Shown one piece after another: positions 1-5,697 of a DNA stretch of 6,548 nucleotides; position 1 is the first letter of the stretch, and every line of letters starts with the position of its first letter. The stretch spans positions 1 through 6,548 of the forward strand of contig RFHZ01000392.1 in NCBI GenBank assembly GCA_003696125.1. Direction: 5' to 3'. Source of the DNA: Nitrospinota bacterium. Its GTDB lineage: Bacteria; Tectomicrobia; Entotheonellia; J063. Under the pieces are notes generated by a model. It saw only the letters and a program-made list of their open reading frames with translations. It made no database searches and was not told where the DNA came from. The position numbers and the translations under genes are program-made.

Positions 1-437
1 CCCAGATGGGGCAGGTTGCCACCAGCCGCCAGCCCGCGGGCATGCAGGTCCTGCACCTGTTGAGAGAGGTCCTCCACATGGTAAGGAGTGCTAAGGTCGG
101 GAAAAGGGAAGCGGCGCAGATCATCGAGCGAGCGGGCGCGGGCGAGGGGATTCCGGCGATCAGGGAGGTGTGGACGATACTGCCAGCGTGCATAGGTGGC
201 CATCTGGACAGGAGTCCCCAGGCGGGTATCCGGGGGGAACGGACGGGCCAGACGGCGCAACTCCTCCTCTTCTGGAGAAGGGGAGAAACGGACAAAGCGG
301 ACATCGACCAGATCCTCCCGGTATCGGTCGGCCGGAATGAGCGCCTCCATATCCACATGGTAAAAGCCCAGCGCCCGGGGCACCCGGTCTGGCTCCCCTC
401 CATCCAGGGCCACCAACACACGATCACGGCTGTTCAT
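1..437 (-). CDS. Uroporphyrinogen decarboxylase-like (UroD/MtaA/CmuA family) protein, N-terminal part
   Basis: An open frame starts at ATG 437-435 and runs off the left edge, giving 145 full codons without a stop. The N-terminus, MNSRDRVLVALDGGEPDRVP, is the typical opening of UroD-superfamily proteins (a helix followed by a conserved PDRVP). The last visible stretch, GLAAGGNLPHLG, resembles the strand before the conserved ETA..LRGFE region of UroD-like methyltransferases. Family members are usually 330-400 residues, so more than half is missing. The family includes heme-pathway uroporphyrinogen decarboxylase and corrinoid-dependent methyltransferases. The divergence from HemE and the lack of heme genes nearby favour the methyltransferase-like group, but this is inference. 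A GAGGGG ribosome-binding site at 444-449, 6 nt upstream, supports the start. The gene is divergent from the molybdoenzyme gene at 597 and apparently shares its promoter region. The plus-strand frame over the same bases has no recognisable protein character. Confidence 0.85.
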   Translation of the reverse strand, partial: MNSRDRVLVALDGGEPDRVPRALGFYHVDMEALIPADRYREDLVDVRFVRFSPSPEEEELRRLARPFPPDTRLGTPVQMATYARWQYRPHLPDRRNPLARARSLDDLRRFPFPDLSTPYHVEDLSQQVQDLHARGLAAGGNLPHL

Positions 438-501
438 GCTTTTCCCCTCAATGCAGGTAGTAGCAGACGAAAAAGGCCCTCAACAAGTCTTTCCAGTACC
501 C

Positions 502-529
502 ATTATAGTGGACTCCTCTCCCCTTGCAA
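502..529 (-). promoter_or_regulatory. Sigma70-type promoter of the UroD-like gene
   Basis: Read on the minus strand, TTGCAA (529-524) is followed after 16 bp by a perfect TATAAT (507-502). A transcript would start near 495, leaving a leader of about 58 nt before the ATG at 437. The -35 differs from TTGACA at two positions but lies in a sequence block repeated upstream of other genes in the window, which raises its credibility. This is prediction from sequence only. Confidence 0.65.
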
Positions 530-537
530 ATCCTTTC
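521..537. repeat. Intergenic TTGCAA element, copy 1
   Basis: The 17-base sequence CCCTTGCAAATCCTTTC is identical to positions 3138-3154. Its left part, CTCCCCTTGCAAATC (518-532), is identical to the complement of 4322-4336. All three copies are intergenic, and in each the central TTGCAA stands at -35 spacing from a -10-like box. It could be a shared -35 region, a regulator-binding site or both. Confidence 0.7.
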
Positions 538-552
538 CTCTCCGTATAGAAT
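524..552 (+). promoter_or_regulatory. Promoter of the molybdoenzyme gene, sharing its -35 with the divergent promoter
   Basis: On the plus strand the same TTGCAA (524-529) is followed after 17 bp by TAGAAT (547-552), one mismatch from the consensus -10. The start of transcription would be near 559, with a leader of about 38 nt. TTGCAA is its own reverse complement, so one hexamer can serve as the -35 box in both directions. The two promoters would then compete, or be controlled jointly by one bound protein. Confidence 0.6.
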
Positions 553-583
553 GCAACAGGGAAGGCAACGGTGAATCATGACT

Positions 584-590
584 AAAGGAG
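584..590 (+). promoter_or_regulatory. Ribosome-binding site of the molybdoenzyme gene
   Basis: AAAGGAG lies 6 nt before the first of two consecutive ATG codons (597 and 600) and fixes the start there. An upstream ATG at 578 is in another frame. Confidence 0.8.
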
Positions 591-596
591 AGACGG

Positions 597-2888
597 ATGA
601 TGCCAGAATACGAAACGGTTGGGAAACGCGTTCCCCGGGTCGATGCCTGGGAAAAAGTGACCGGTCAGGGACTCTATACGGCTGACTTCAGGCCCAAGGA
701 CATGCTTTATGGGGCCTTCCTCTTGAGTCCTCTTCCCCATGCCCGCATCCTTCATCTCGACACCTCGCGTGCAGAAAAACTGCCGGGAGTGAAGGCGGTA
801 CTCACCGCCTGGAACACTCCCTCCTGGCGATTCGGCCCTTTCATCAAGGATCAAACCCTTTTCCCGCGGGAAAAGGTGCGTTATGTGGGGGAACGAATCG
901 CGGCGGTGGCGGCAGTCGATCGAGAAACGGCCCAGGAGGCTCTCGATCTGATCACCGTAGAATTCGAGGAACTCCCGGCCGTTTTTGATCCCCTGGAAGC
1001 GCTAAAACCGGATGCCCCTGTCATCCATGAAGCCCTGTCTACCTATCCAGGCGTTGATCCTGCAGTGGCCAGAGGCAATCTCTGTGCGGTCACCAGGCTG
1101 GAACGGGGGGATATTCAAGAGGGGTTTTCCCAGGCGGATCATATCTTTGAAGACACCTTCCGCACCTCGATGACACAGCAATGCCCCCTGGAGACCCACG
1201 TTACCCTGGCGGCAAAGGACCATGGTGGACACGTTACCATCTGGAGCTCAACGCAGAATCCCTTCCTGGTCCGCTCGGTTATCGCCGAAATGCTGCAGGT
1301 CCCACTCAACAAAATCCGGGTCATCCCTCCCCTGATCGGTGGAGGTTTCGGGAGCAAAACCAACTATGAACTGGAACCGTACGCCGTGCTCCTGGCCCAG
1401 GCTACCGGCAAACCGGTCCTCCTGGCCATCAGCCGGGAAGAGGAGTTCTACCGCAGCAAGCCTCGCCATCCCTGTATCATCCAGATGAAGACCGGGGTGA
1501 CCAGGGAGGGAATCCTGGTGGCACGTGAGGTCAAGCTCCTCTTCGACACCGGAGCCACCGCCGATCCTGGCCCGTCCATGCTTGCCCCCACCATCGTCCG
1601 CGGTCCCTATCGCATCCCCCACCTCAAGGTGGAAAGTTCCTGTGTGTATACCAACAAGATCGGCTGTGGCTCGTTCCGCGCTCCGGGTGGGGTAGCTTCG
1701 GCCTTTGCCTTTGAATCCCAGATGGACATCATCGCCGATGCCCTCGGCATCGATCCGCGGGAACTCCGCTTGAAAAACGCGGTGCGGGAAGGGGACCTCT
1801 CCTCCCCAGGGCAACGCCTGGATAAGGTCGGGTTTATCGAGACCATAGAACGGGCCACGGCCCAGGCGAACTATGAGGTGCGCAGGATCGAACTGGCACG
1901 AGAGAATCAGGAGAAGCAGGGGAAGAACAAGAGGCGAGGGATAGGGATGGCCTGTGGGGAGTGGCGACTCTCTGGAGGGCGCAGCTCCGGTGCCTGGGTC
2001 AAGATGCACGAAGACGGGAGTATAGGGCTCTCCGTGGGATCGACCGATCTGGGAACCGGAGCCTATACCGTCCTGGTCCAGATGGTGGCAGAGGAACTGG
2101 GCGTCCCGATGGAGGAGGTCACCCTGGTCGCGGCCGATACCGAGATCACCCCGTACGATACCACCAGTGGGGGGAGTCGCGTTACCGTCAGCATGGGGAA
2201 TGCCGTGCGCAGGGCCGCACGGGAGGTGAGAGAGCAGTTGCTCGAGCTGGCCGCAGAGCGGCTGGAGGCACGAAAGGACGATCTGGTGATCGCCCAGAAG
2301 CAGGTCTATGTCAAGGGATCTCCCGACCGGGCCCTCTCCTTCCGAGAACTCTCCCAGTACAGCCACACGCGAGGCAAGGGTCCTCTCCTGGGCAAAGGGA
2401 GCTTTACCTCACCGCTACCCACCAGCCTGCCTACTTACTGCACCCATGTTGCCGAAGTAGAGGTCGATGTAGAGACCGGAGAGGTAAGGGTCTTGCGGGT
2501 AGTGGCTGCCCATGATGTCGGTTTTGCCATCCATCCCACCAACCTGGAGGGACAGATCCAGGGAGGAGTGGCCCAGGCACTCGGTCACGCCCTCCTGGAG
2601 GAGACCCGCTTTGATCAGGGACGCATCGCCAACGCCTCCTTCCTCGACTACAAGATCCCTTCCTCACAGGATGTTCCCCCGATCAATGCCCTCCTGGTTG
2701 AGGTGGGAGACGAGAAGGGACCTTTTGGGGCGCGAGGCATCGGAGAACCTCCCATCATCCCTACCGCCCCGGCTATTGCCAATGCCATCGCCCATGCCAT
2801 TGGTGTGCGCATCAAAGAGCTGCCTATCACACCGGAGAAGATTTTGCAGGCCCTCCGCCAGGGAGGAAGGCAGAAGGAGATGACCTGA
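597..2888 (+). CDS. Xanthine dehydrogenase/CO dehydrogenase-family molybdopterin-binding large subunit
   Basis: This complete 763-residue protein has the usual length for a separate Mo-binding subunit. The N-terminal aldehyde oxidase/xanthine dehydrogenase a/b-hammerhead domain spans about residues 15-130 (VGKRVPRVDAWEKVTG near the start). The molybdopterin-binding domains fill about residues 150-750. Visible family motifs are STQNPF with Gln220, the GGGFG loop at 248-252, an active-site loop CGSFRAPGG at 357-365 with Arg361, GGSRVTVSMGNAV, and GARGIGEPP with Glu717, the position of the general-base glutamate of this family. The loop is neither the AYxCSFR form of true CO dehydrogenase CoxL nor the AYRGAGR form of the form II group, so CO oxidation is unlikely; hydroxylation of a heterocycle, aldehyde or acyl-CoA compound is more probable. 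The enzyme normally works as a cytoplasmic complex with FAD and 2Fe-2S subunits, but none is encoded next to it. The gene is divergent from the UroD-like gene and convergent with the small membrane peptide gene. Family assignment is firm; substrate unknown. Confidence 0.95.
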   Translation: MMPEYETVGKRVPRVDAWEKVTGQGLYTADFRPKDMLYGAFLLSPLPHARILHLDTSRAEKLPGVKAVLTAWNTPSWRFGPFIKDQTLFPREKVRYVGERIAAVAAVDRETAQEALDLITVEFEELPAVFDPLEALKPDAPVIHEALSTYPGVDPAVARGNLCAVTRLERGDIQEGFSQADHIFEDTFRTSMTQQCPLETHVTLAAKDHGGHVTIWSSTQNPFLVRSVIAEMLQVPLNKIRVIPPLIGGGFGSKTNYELEPYAVLLAQATGKPVLLAISREEEFYRSKPRHPCIIQMKTGVTREGILVAREVKLLFDTGATADPGPSMLAPTIVRGPYRIPHLKVESSCVYTNKIGCGSFRAPGGVASAFAFESQMDIIADALGIDPRELRLKNAVREGDLSSPGQRLDKVGFIETIERATAQANYEVRRIELARENQEKQGKNKRRGIGMACGEWRLSGGRSSGAWVKMHEDGSIGLSVGSTDLGTGAYTVLVQMVAEELGVPMEEVTLVAADTEITPYDTTSGGSRVTVSMGNAVRRAAREVREQLLELAAERLEARKDDLVIAQKQVYVKGSPDRALSFRELSQYSHTRGKGPLLGKGSFTSPLPTSLPTYCTHVAEVEVDVETGEVRVLRVVAAHDVGFAIHPTNLEGQIQGGVAQALGHALLEETRFDQGRIANASFLDYKIPSSQDVPPINALLVEVGDEKGPFGARGIGEPPIIPTAPAIANAIAHAIGVRIKELPITPEKILQALRQGGRQKEMT

Positions 2889-2914
2889 GCGTAGAGGTAG
2901 GACCACACGGAGGC

Positions 2915-2950
2915 AGGGACCGAGGTGGCAGCAGAGGCTTCCCGGTCCCT
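2915..2950. terminator. Hairpin between convergent genes, possible weak terminator
   Basis: AGGGACCG (2915-2922) pairs perfectly with CGGTCCCT (2943-2950), giving an 8 bp stem and a 20-nt loop. It lies in the 83 bp between two convergent stop codons, where a bidirectional terminator is expected. Neither strand has a T tract after the stem, so it does not fit a standard intrinsic terminator. Confidence 0.35.
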
Positions 2951-2971
2951 CATAAAAATCGGTCGAAACCC

Positions 2972-3070
2972 TTATTCTTCATTACCTGAGTAGCGCGTAT
3001 AGAGATAAGCCAGACAGGCCAGAAAGAGCACAAAGAGCAAACCCACGATGAAGAGCAGCAGTCTGTCCAT
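2972..3070 (-). CDS. Small single-helix membrane peptide (32 aa), unrecognised family
   Basis: ATG at 3070-3068 opens a 32-codon frame ending in TAA at 2974-2972. The peptide begins MDR, has one strongly hydrophobic helix at about residues 4-24 (LLLFIVGLLFVLFLACLAYLY) and ends in a short polar tail with TRYSGNEE. This is the typical build of a bacterial one-helix membrane peptide; I do not recognise a family. Support comes from a promoter at 3118-3146 with a perfect TATAAT at 17 bp spacing, and a very strong ribosome-binding site at 3084-3095. The start is uncertain: the AGGAGG core is 17 nt from this ATG, which is long. An in-frame GTG at 3088-3086 would add six residues (VNGTSL) but overlaps the site itself. 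It is convergent with the molybdoenzyme gene. Its promoter element resembles those of the neighbouring genes, so it may be expressed with them. Small peptides of this kind often bind and modulate a membrane protein; here that is only a guess. Confidence 0.65.
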   Translation of the reverse strand: MDRLLLFIVGLLFVLFLACLAYLYTRYSGNEE

Positions 3071-3083
3071 GAGCGAAGTCCCG

Positions 3084-3095
3084 TTCACCTCCTTT
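3084..3095 (-). promoter_or_regulatory. Strong ribosome-binding site of the small membrane peptide gene
   Basis: On the minus strand the sequence is AAAGGAGGTGAA, almost fully complementary to the 16S rRNA anti-Shine-Dalgarno. It contains the alternative GTG start. It sits 17 nt (from AGGAGG) ahead of the ATG at 3070, so it leaves the exact start open but argues strongly that something is translated here. Confidence 0.7.
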
Positions 3096-3117
3096 CCCTT
3101 CTCCTAATCGATTCCTT

Positions 3118-3146
3118 ATTATACGGGGCTTTCTCCTCCCTTGCAA
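3118..3146 (-). promoter_or_regulatory. Promoter of the small membrane peptide gene
   Basis: On the minus strand TTGCAA (3146-3141) is followed after exactly 17 bp by TATAAT (3123-3118). Transcription would begin near 3111, about 41 nt before the ATG. In the plus direction no -10-like box appears at the right distance, so this copy is one-directional. Confidence 0.65.
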
Positions 3147-3154
3147 ATCCTTTC
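3138..3154. repeat. Intergenic TTGCAA element, copy 2
   Basis: These 17 bases are identical to copy 1 at 521-537, and similarity continues into the pyrimidine-rich flanks. Relative to the gene it serves, it has the same orientation as copy 1 has to the UroD-like gene. Confidence 0.7.
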
Positions 3155-3238
3155 TCGCTGCTGTGCCTGTTTCCTTCATGTGCTCACCTCTCTACAGGGT
3201 TGTGTCGAGGCGGATATTCCAGAAAGGGCCACACAGAG

Positions 3239-4204
3239 CTATCGTCGTTTGGCCAGGTAGATCCCTCCCAGGACCAGCATGCCACCCAGGATTTTCGGAA
3301 CCGTAATCGGCTCTCCCAACACCATCCAGGCACCGATAACGGCGATGACCGGGGTCAGGTACTGGTAGATCACGGTCCGATTGAGTCCCATCCCCGCCAC
3401 TCCCCAGGTCCACAATAGTGAAGCCAGAATCATGTTACCAGCCGCCGTATAGACGACGAGGCTCCAGGTAATAGGGGGAATGGCAGACCAGGACTGGTGA
3501 GGGAACTGGGAGGCTCCTACCGGTAGTAGCAGGGTAAGGCCGGTGGTCAAAGAGAAGATGGTCACCTGGGGGACAGAGTACTTCTCTCCGATCCGTTTCT
3601 TCACCATGATCAAATAATAGGACCAGGCAACAGAACCAGCCAGGACCAGGAGTCCTCCGTAGACATCGGCCGAGCTGATGCGCAATCCCTGTCCCTGCGT
3701 CACCACCAGATAGATCCCTCCGATGGAGAGACCGATCCCCAGCCATCCCCGGCCAGCCATCGCTTCCTGTCCGGTAAGCGCCATATAGAGGATGGTAAAT
3801 ACCGGGGTGCTACAGGAAATCAGAGCGGCATTAGAGGCAGAGGTATAGAGCAGCCCCAAACTCCAGCAGATAGAAGAGAGCCCTCTTCCCATGACCCCGG
3901 GGAGAAAGAAGGGCTTCCAGGCTCGAAAAAGGGGGCGGAGCTGGCGTTCCTGCTGCCAGAGAAGGATCCAGCCGATCACCACCCCCAGCGTGTTCCGGAA
4001 TACCAGGAAGACCCAGGGGTGGAAGTGGAGGAGGATCAGCTTGGTCACAATATTGTTCATCCCTTGAATCAGGGTAGAACAGAGGACGGCCAGATCAAAG
4101 AGAGAGAACGCCCCTTTTTCTCCCGATTTCTGCCGGGCCAGTGCCCGTTCCTGCTGCCACCAGCGGGAAAATCTTAGATACAAGGCAATCGCGGATAAAC
4201 CCAT
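3239..4204 (-). CDS. EamA/DMT-superfamily transporter, ten membrane helices
   Basis: The protein is a drug/metabolite transporter-superfamily permease in the inner membrane. From the ATG at 4204-4202 it has 321 residues, close to the family's usual 290-320. About ten hydrophobic segments form two EamA repeats: the first half runs from LFDLAVLCSTLIQG to IGGIYLVVTQG, the second from YGGLLVLAGSVAWSYYLI to the C-terminus. The second repeat ends with the typical WMVLGEPIT turn (Glu at about residue 298) and a final LGGIYLAKRR helix. The matching turn in the first half is GQEAM. The frame is open up to a TTG at 4330, but that TTG is the proposed -35 box, and the ATG at 4303 overlaps the -10. An ATG at 4273 remains possible. 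None of these starts has a Shine-Dalgarno site, so the start is chosen by family length. Such permeases export or import amino acids, their derivatives or other small metabolites; this one's substrate is unknown. Confidence 0.9.
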   Translation of the reverse strand: MGLSAIALYLRFSRWWQQERALARQKSGEKGAFSLFDLAVLCSTLIQGMNNIVTKLILLHFHPWVFLVFRNTLGVVIGWILLWQQERQLRPLFRAWKPFFLPGVMGRGLSSICWSLGLLYTSASNAALISCSTPVFTILYMALTGQEAMAGRGWLGIGLSIGGIYLVVTQGQGLRISSADVYGGLLVLAGSVAWSYYLIMVKKRIGEKYSVPQVTIFSLTTGLTLLLPVGASQFPHQSWSAIPPITWSLVVYTAAGNMILASLLWTWGVAGMGLNRTVIYQYLTPVIAVIGAWMVLGEPITVPKILGGMLVLGGIYLAKRR

Positions 4205-4216
4205 ACTGTTTTCGCG

Positions 4217-4279
4217 TGTGATGTGTGGTGTTGAGCGTGTGCGGCATGTGATGTCTGGCGTTTGATGTCGCATGGGCGG
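4217..4279. repeat. Degenerate two-copy tandem repeat in the transporter leader
   Basis: A 30-base unit at 4217-4246 beginning TGTGATGTGTGGTGTT is followed directly by a related 33-base unit at 4247-4279 beginning TGTGATGTCTGGCGTTT. Both end in CGG or CGGCA. On the transcribed (minus) sense the leader is rich in A and C (ACACCACACATCACAC) and nearly free of G runs. It lies between the proposed promoter and the chosen start of the transporter. Confidence 0.45.
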
Positions 4280-4301
4280 TACAGACCGGGCATGCACAAC
4301 C

Positions 4302-4330
4302 ATGATAGCGGGTAGTGGGGAGATTTGCAA
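4302..4330 (-). promoter_or_regulatory. Probable promoter of the EamA transporter gene
   Basis: On the minus strand TTGCAA (4330-4325) is followed after 17 bp by TATCAT (4307-4302), one mismatch from TATAAT. The transcript would start near 4295, giving a leader of about 91 nt to the ATG at 4204. The plus direction has only weak -10 candidates. Confidence 0.5.
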
Positions 4331-4336
4331 GGGGAG
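4322..4336. repeat. Intergenic TTGCAA element, copy 3
   Basis: GATTTGCAAGGGGAG is identical to the complement of 518-532, so 15 bases are shared with copy 1. Relative to the transporter gene it has the orientation that copy 1 has to the molybdoenzyme gene, with CTCCCC upstream of TTGCAAATC. Confidence 0.6.
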
Positions 4337-4365
4337 TCGAGGAGTATTTCTACCGGTAAGGGAGG

Positions 4366-4391
4366 AGACCAGGCCGCAACAGCCCTGGTCT
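4366..4391. terminator. Hairpin downstream of the FAD oxidoreductase gene, possible terminator
   Basis: AGACCAGG (4366-4373) pairs with CCTGGTCT (4384-4391), forming an 8 bp stem with a 10-nt loop. It lies 20 bp past the stop codon of the minus-strand oxidoreductase gene and ahead of the transporter promoter, where termination would be useful. No T tract follows on the minus strand, so confidence is low. Confidence 0.35.
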
Positions 4392-4410
4392 GCCCTGAAG
4401 AGCCAGGCCG

Positions 4411-5601
4411 TTATCCGATGACCGTATAGCCATATCTGGCCTGGATCAGCCTCCCCTCTGCATAGCGGTTAAACCGGAATAGCGAGATGTCAGCCGGTTC
4501 GGTACACTTCCCCTCGGTGATCAGCCTGGCCATCATCTCTCCAATAGCGGGTGAGAGCTTAAAGCCATGGCCGCTGAATCCCACCGCGCAGTACAACCCT
4601 TCAAAACCGGGGAGCGCATCGAGGATCGGATGCCAGTCCGGGGTCACATCGTACGGTCCGGCCCATCCCCCCTTATAGTATCCTCTCTCCAGAATGGGAT
4701 AGCGCAGGCAGGCCTTCCCGAAGTACTCTTCCATGGTCTCAAAGGTGAGGTCATCGCTGTACGCATCCGGATCGATCCTGTCCTCTGCCTCCCGGGGATC
4801 GATGGACCCGACCAGGGACAACTCCCCTGTCTCTGGCCGGTAGTACATCTGGTGCACAAAATCGACAAACACTTTAGGGGCCGGTGTGAATTCTGGAGGA
4901 CGCTTGACGGCAAGGACCTTGGAGCGACAGCTCACGATAGGGAACTCCACACCGATCTTCTCCCCCAGCTTTGGACTCCAGACCCCGGTGGCCAGAACCA
5001 CGGTGGGGGCACTGATGTCACCTCGACTGGTCCGCACTCCCCGCACCTTGCCTCCCTGCAAGAGGATATCGGTCACCAGGGTCCCCTGCAGGATGGTGGC
5101 TCCGAGTTCCCGGGCCCGCCGGGCAAAGGAGACCGTGGTTCCTGAAGGGTCTGCATACCCGGAATCCGGTTCGTACGCCCCTCCACCGAAATCCTCCACG
5201 CGGAGTGTCGGCTCGATCTCCTTCATCTCCTGCGGGGAGACGAAGCGGGTGTTGACACCGACTCCCTGCTGCAGGGCGATACTCCCCTTGAGCGCCTCCA
5301 CGCTCTGCGGGCCCACGCCGACCAGAAAGCCGGCCTGGACAAAGCCGGCATTTCCTCCCACCGCATCGGCGAAGTTTTGAAAGATACGGAAACTGTAGAG
5401 AGCCATTTTGGCCAGGGTTTCGGTCGAATAGTGCATCCGGATGATGGCACTCGACTTCCCCGTTGCCCCTGAAGCCAGGAAGTTTTTCTCCACCAGGACC
5501 ACATCTCTTATCCCCCGTTTAGCCAGGTGATAGGCGATGCTTGTCCCCATACACCCCCCGCCGATGATCACCACATCGGCCGTATGGACCATCTCTTGCA
5601 T
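4411..5601 (-). CDS. DAO-family FAD-dependent oxidoreductase (glycine/sarcosine oxidase-like)
   Basis: This complete 396-residue cytoplasmic flavoprotein belongs to the D-amino-acid oxidase fold family (SoxB, ThiO and DadA relatives), which oxidise primary or secondary amines, often N-methyl amino acids or D-amino acids. The N-terminal FAD-binding motif is ADVVIIGGGCMGTSIAYHLA, with G14xG16xxG19 and the ribose-binding Glu38 in VLVEK. A second conserved block, ASGATGKSSAIIRMHYS, follows. Near the C-terminus are DVTPDWHPI (TPD at 320-322) and GFSGHGFK (341-348), the typical flavin-contact end of the family. The cysteine that carries covalent FAD in monomeric sarcosine oxidases, five residues before TPD, appears to be Gly here, so FAD is probably held non-covalently. 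No signal peptide or SoxA/D/G subunit is visible. The start is well supported by AAAAGGAGG 5 nt upstream. The gene lies 97 bp after the saccharopine-dehydrogenase-like gene on the same strand, with no obvious promoter between, suggesting an operon. Whether it uses oxygen or a quinone as acceptor cannot be told. Confidence 0.93.
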   Translation of the reverse strand: MQEMVHTADVVIIGGGCMGTSIAYHLAKRGIRDVVLVEKNFLASGATGKSSAIIRMHYSTETLAKMALYSFRIFQNFADAVGGNAGFVQAGFLVGVGPQSVEALKGSIALQQGVGVNTRFVSPQEMKEIEPTLRVEDFGGGAYEPDSGYADPSGTTVSFARRARELGATILQGTLVTDILLQGGKVRGVRTSRGDISAPTVVLATGVWSPKLGEKIGVEFPIVSCRSKVLAVKRPPEFTPAPKVFVDFVHQMYYRPETGELSLVGSIDPREAEDRIDPDAYSDDLTFETMEEYFGKACLRYPILERGYYKGGWAGPYDVTPDWHPILDALPGFEGLYCAVGFSGHGFKLSPAIGEMMARLITEGKCTEPADISLFRFNRYAEGRLIQARYGYTVIG

Positions 5602-5606
5602 ACCGG

Positions 5607-5615
5607 CCTCCTTTT
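5607..5615 (-). promoter_or_regulatory. Ribosome-binding site of the FAD oxidoreductase gene
   Basis: AAAAGGAGG on the minus strand is separated by 5 nt (CCGGT) from ATG 5601-5599, confirming that start. Confidence 0.85.
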
Positions 5616-5697
5616 GTTCTGCGTTGTGCTCAAACCCTCCGTCTCTACTCCCTTCCTCTCATTTCCCCTACCAGCCGGTCCTACCGCCAGAGAGCGA

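Noticed and set aside
6-581. A 191-codon plus-strand open frame across the left end.
   Set aside because: Its product has no recognisable domain. The opposite strand encodes a clear UroD-family N-terminus with a ribosome-binding site, and the frame would run through the divergent promoter region.
1248-2366. A 372-codon minus-strand frame inside the molybdoenzyme gene.
   Set aside because: It lies wholly antisense to a gene with strong family motifs; its product is rich in Gly, His, Asp and Pro without domain character, as expected of a shadow frame in GC-rich DNA.
2982-3179. A 65-codon minus-strand frame starting at ATG 3179 with GAGGTGA close upstream.
   Set aside because: It overlaps the small membrane peptide gene in another frame, and the proposed TTGCAA/TATAAT promoter lies inside it. 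Its product is arginine-rich with no domain-like pattern. The ribosome-binding-like sequence keeps a small doubt.
4567-5145. A 192-codon plus-strand frame inside the FAD oxidoreductase gene.
   Set aside because: It is antisense to a gene with clear FAD-binding and C-terminal DAO motifs; the product resembles no family.
5602-5697. Possible promoter between the saccharopine-dehydrogenase-like gene and the FAD oxidoreductase gene.
   Set aside because: The only -35-like TTGAGC lies too near the ribosome-binding site, and no matching -10 or TTGCAA element is present.
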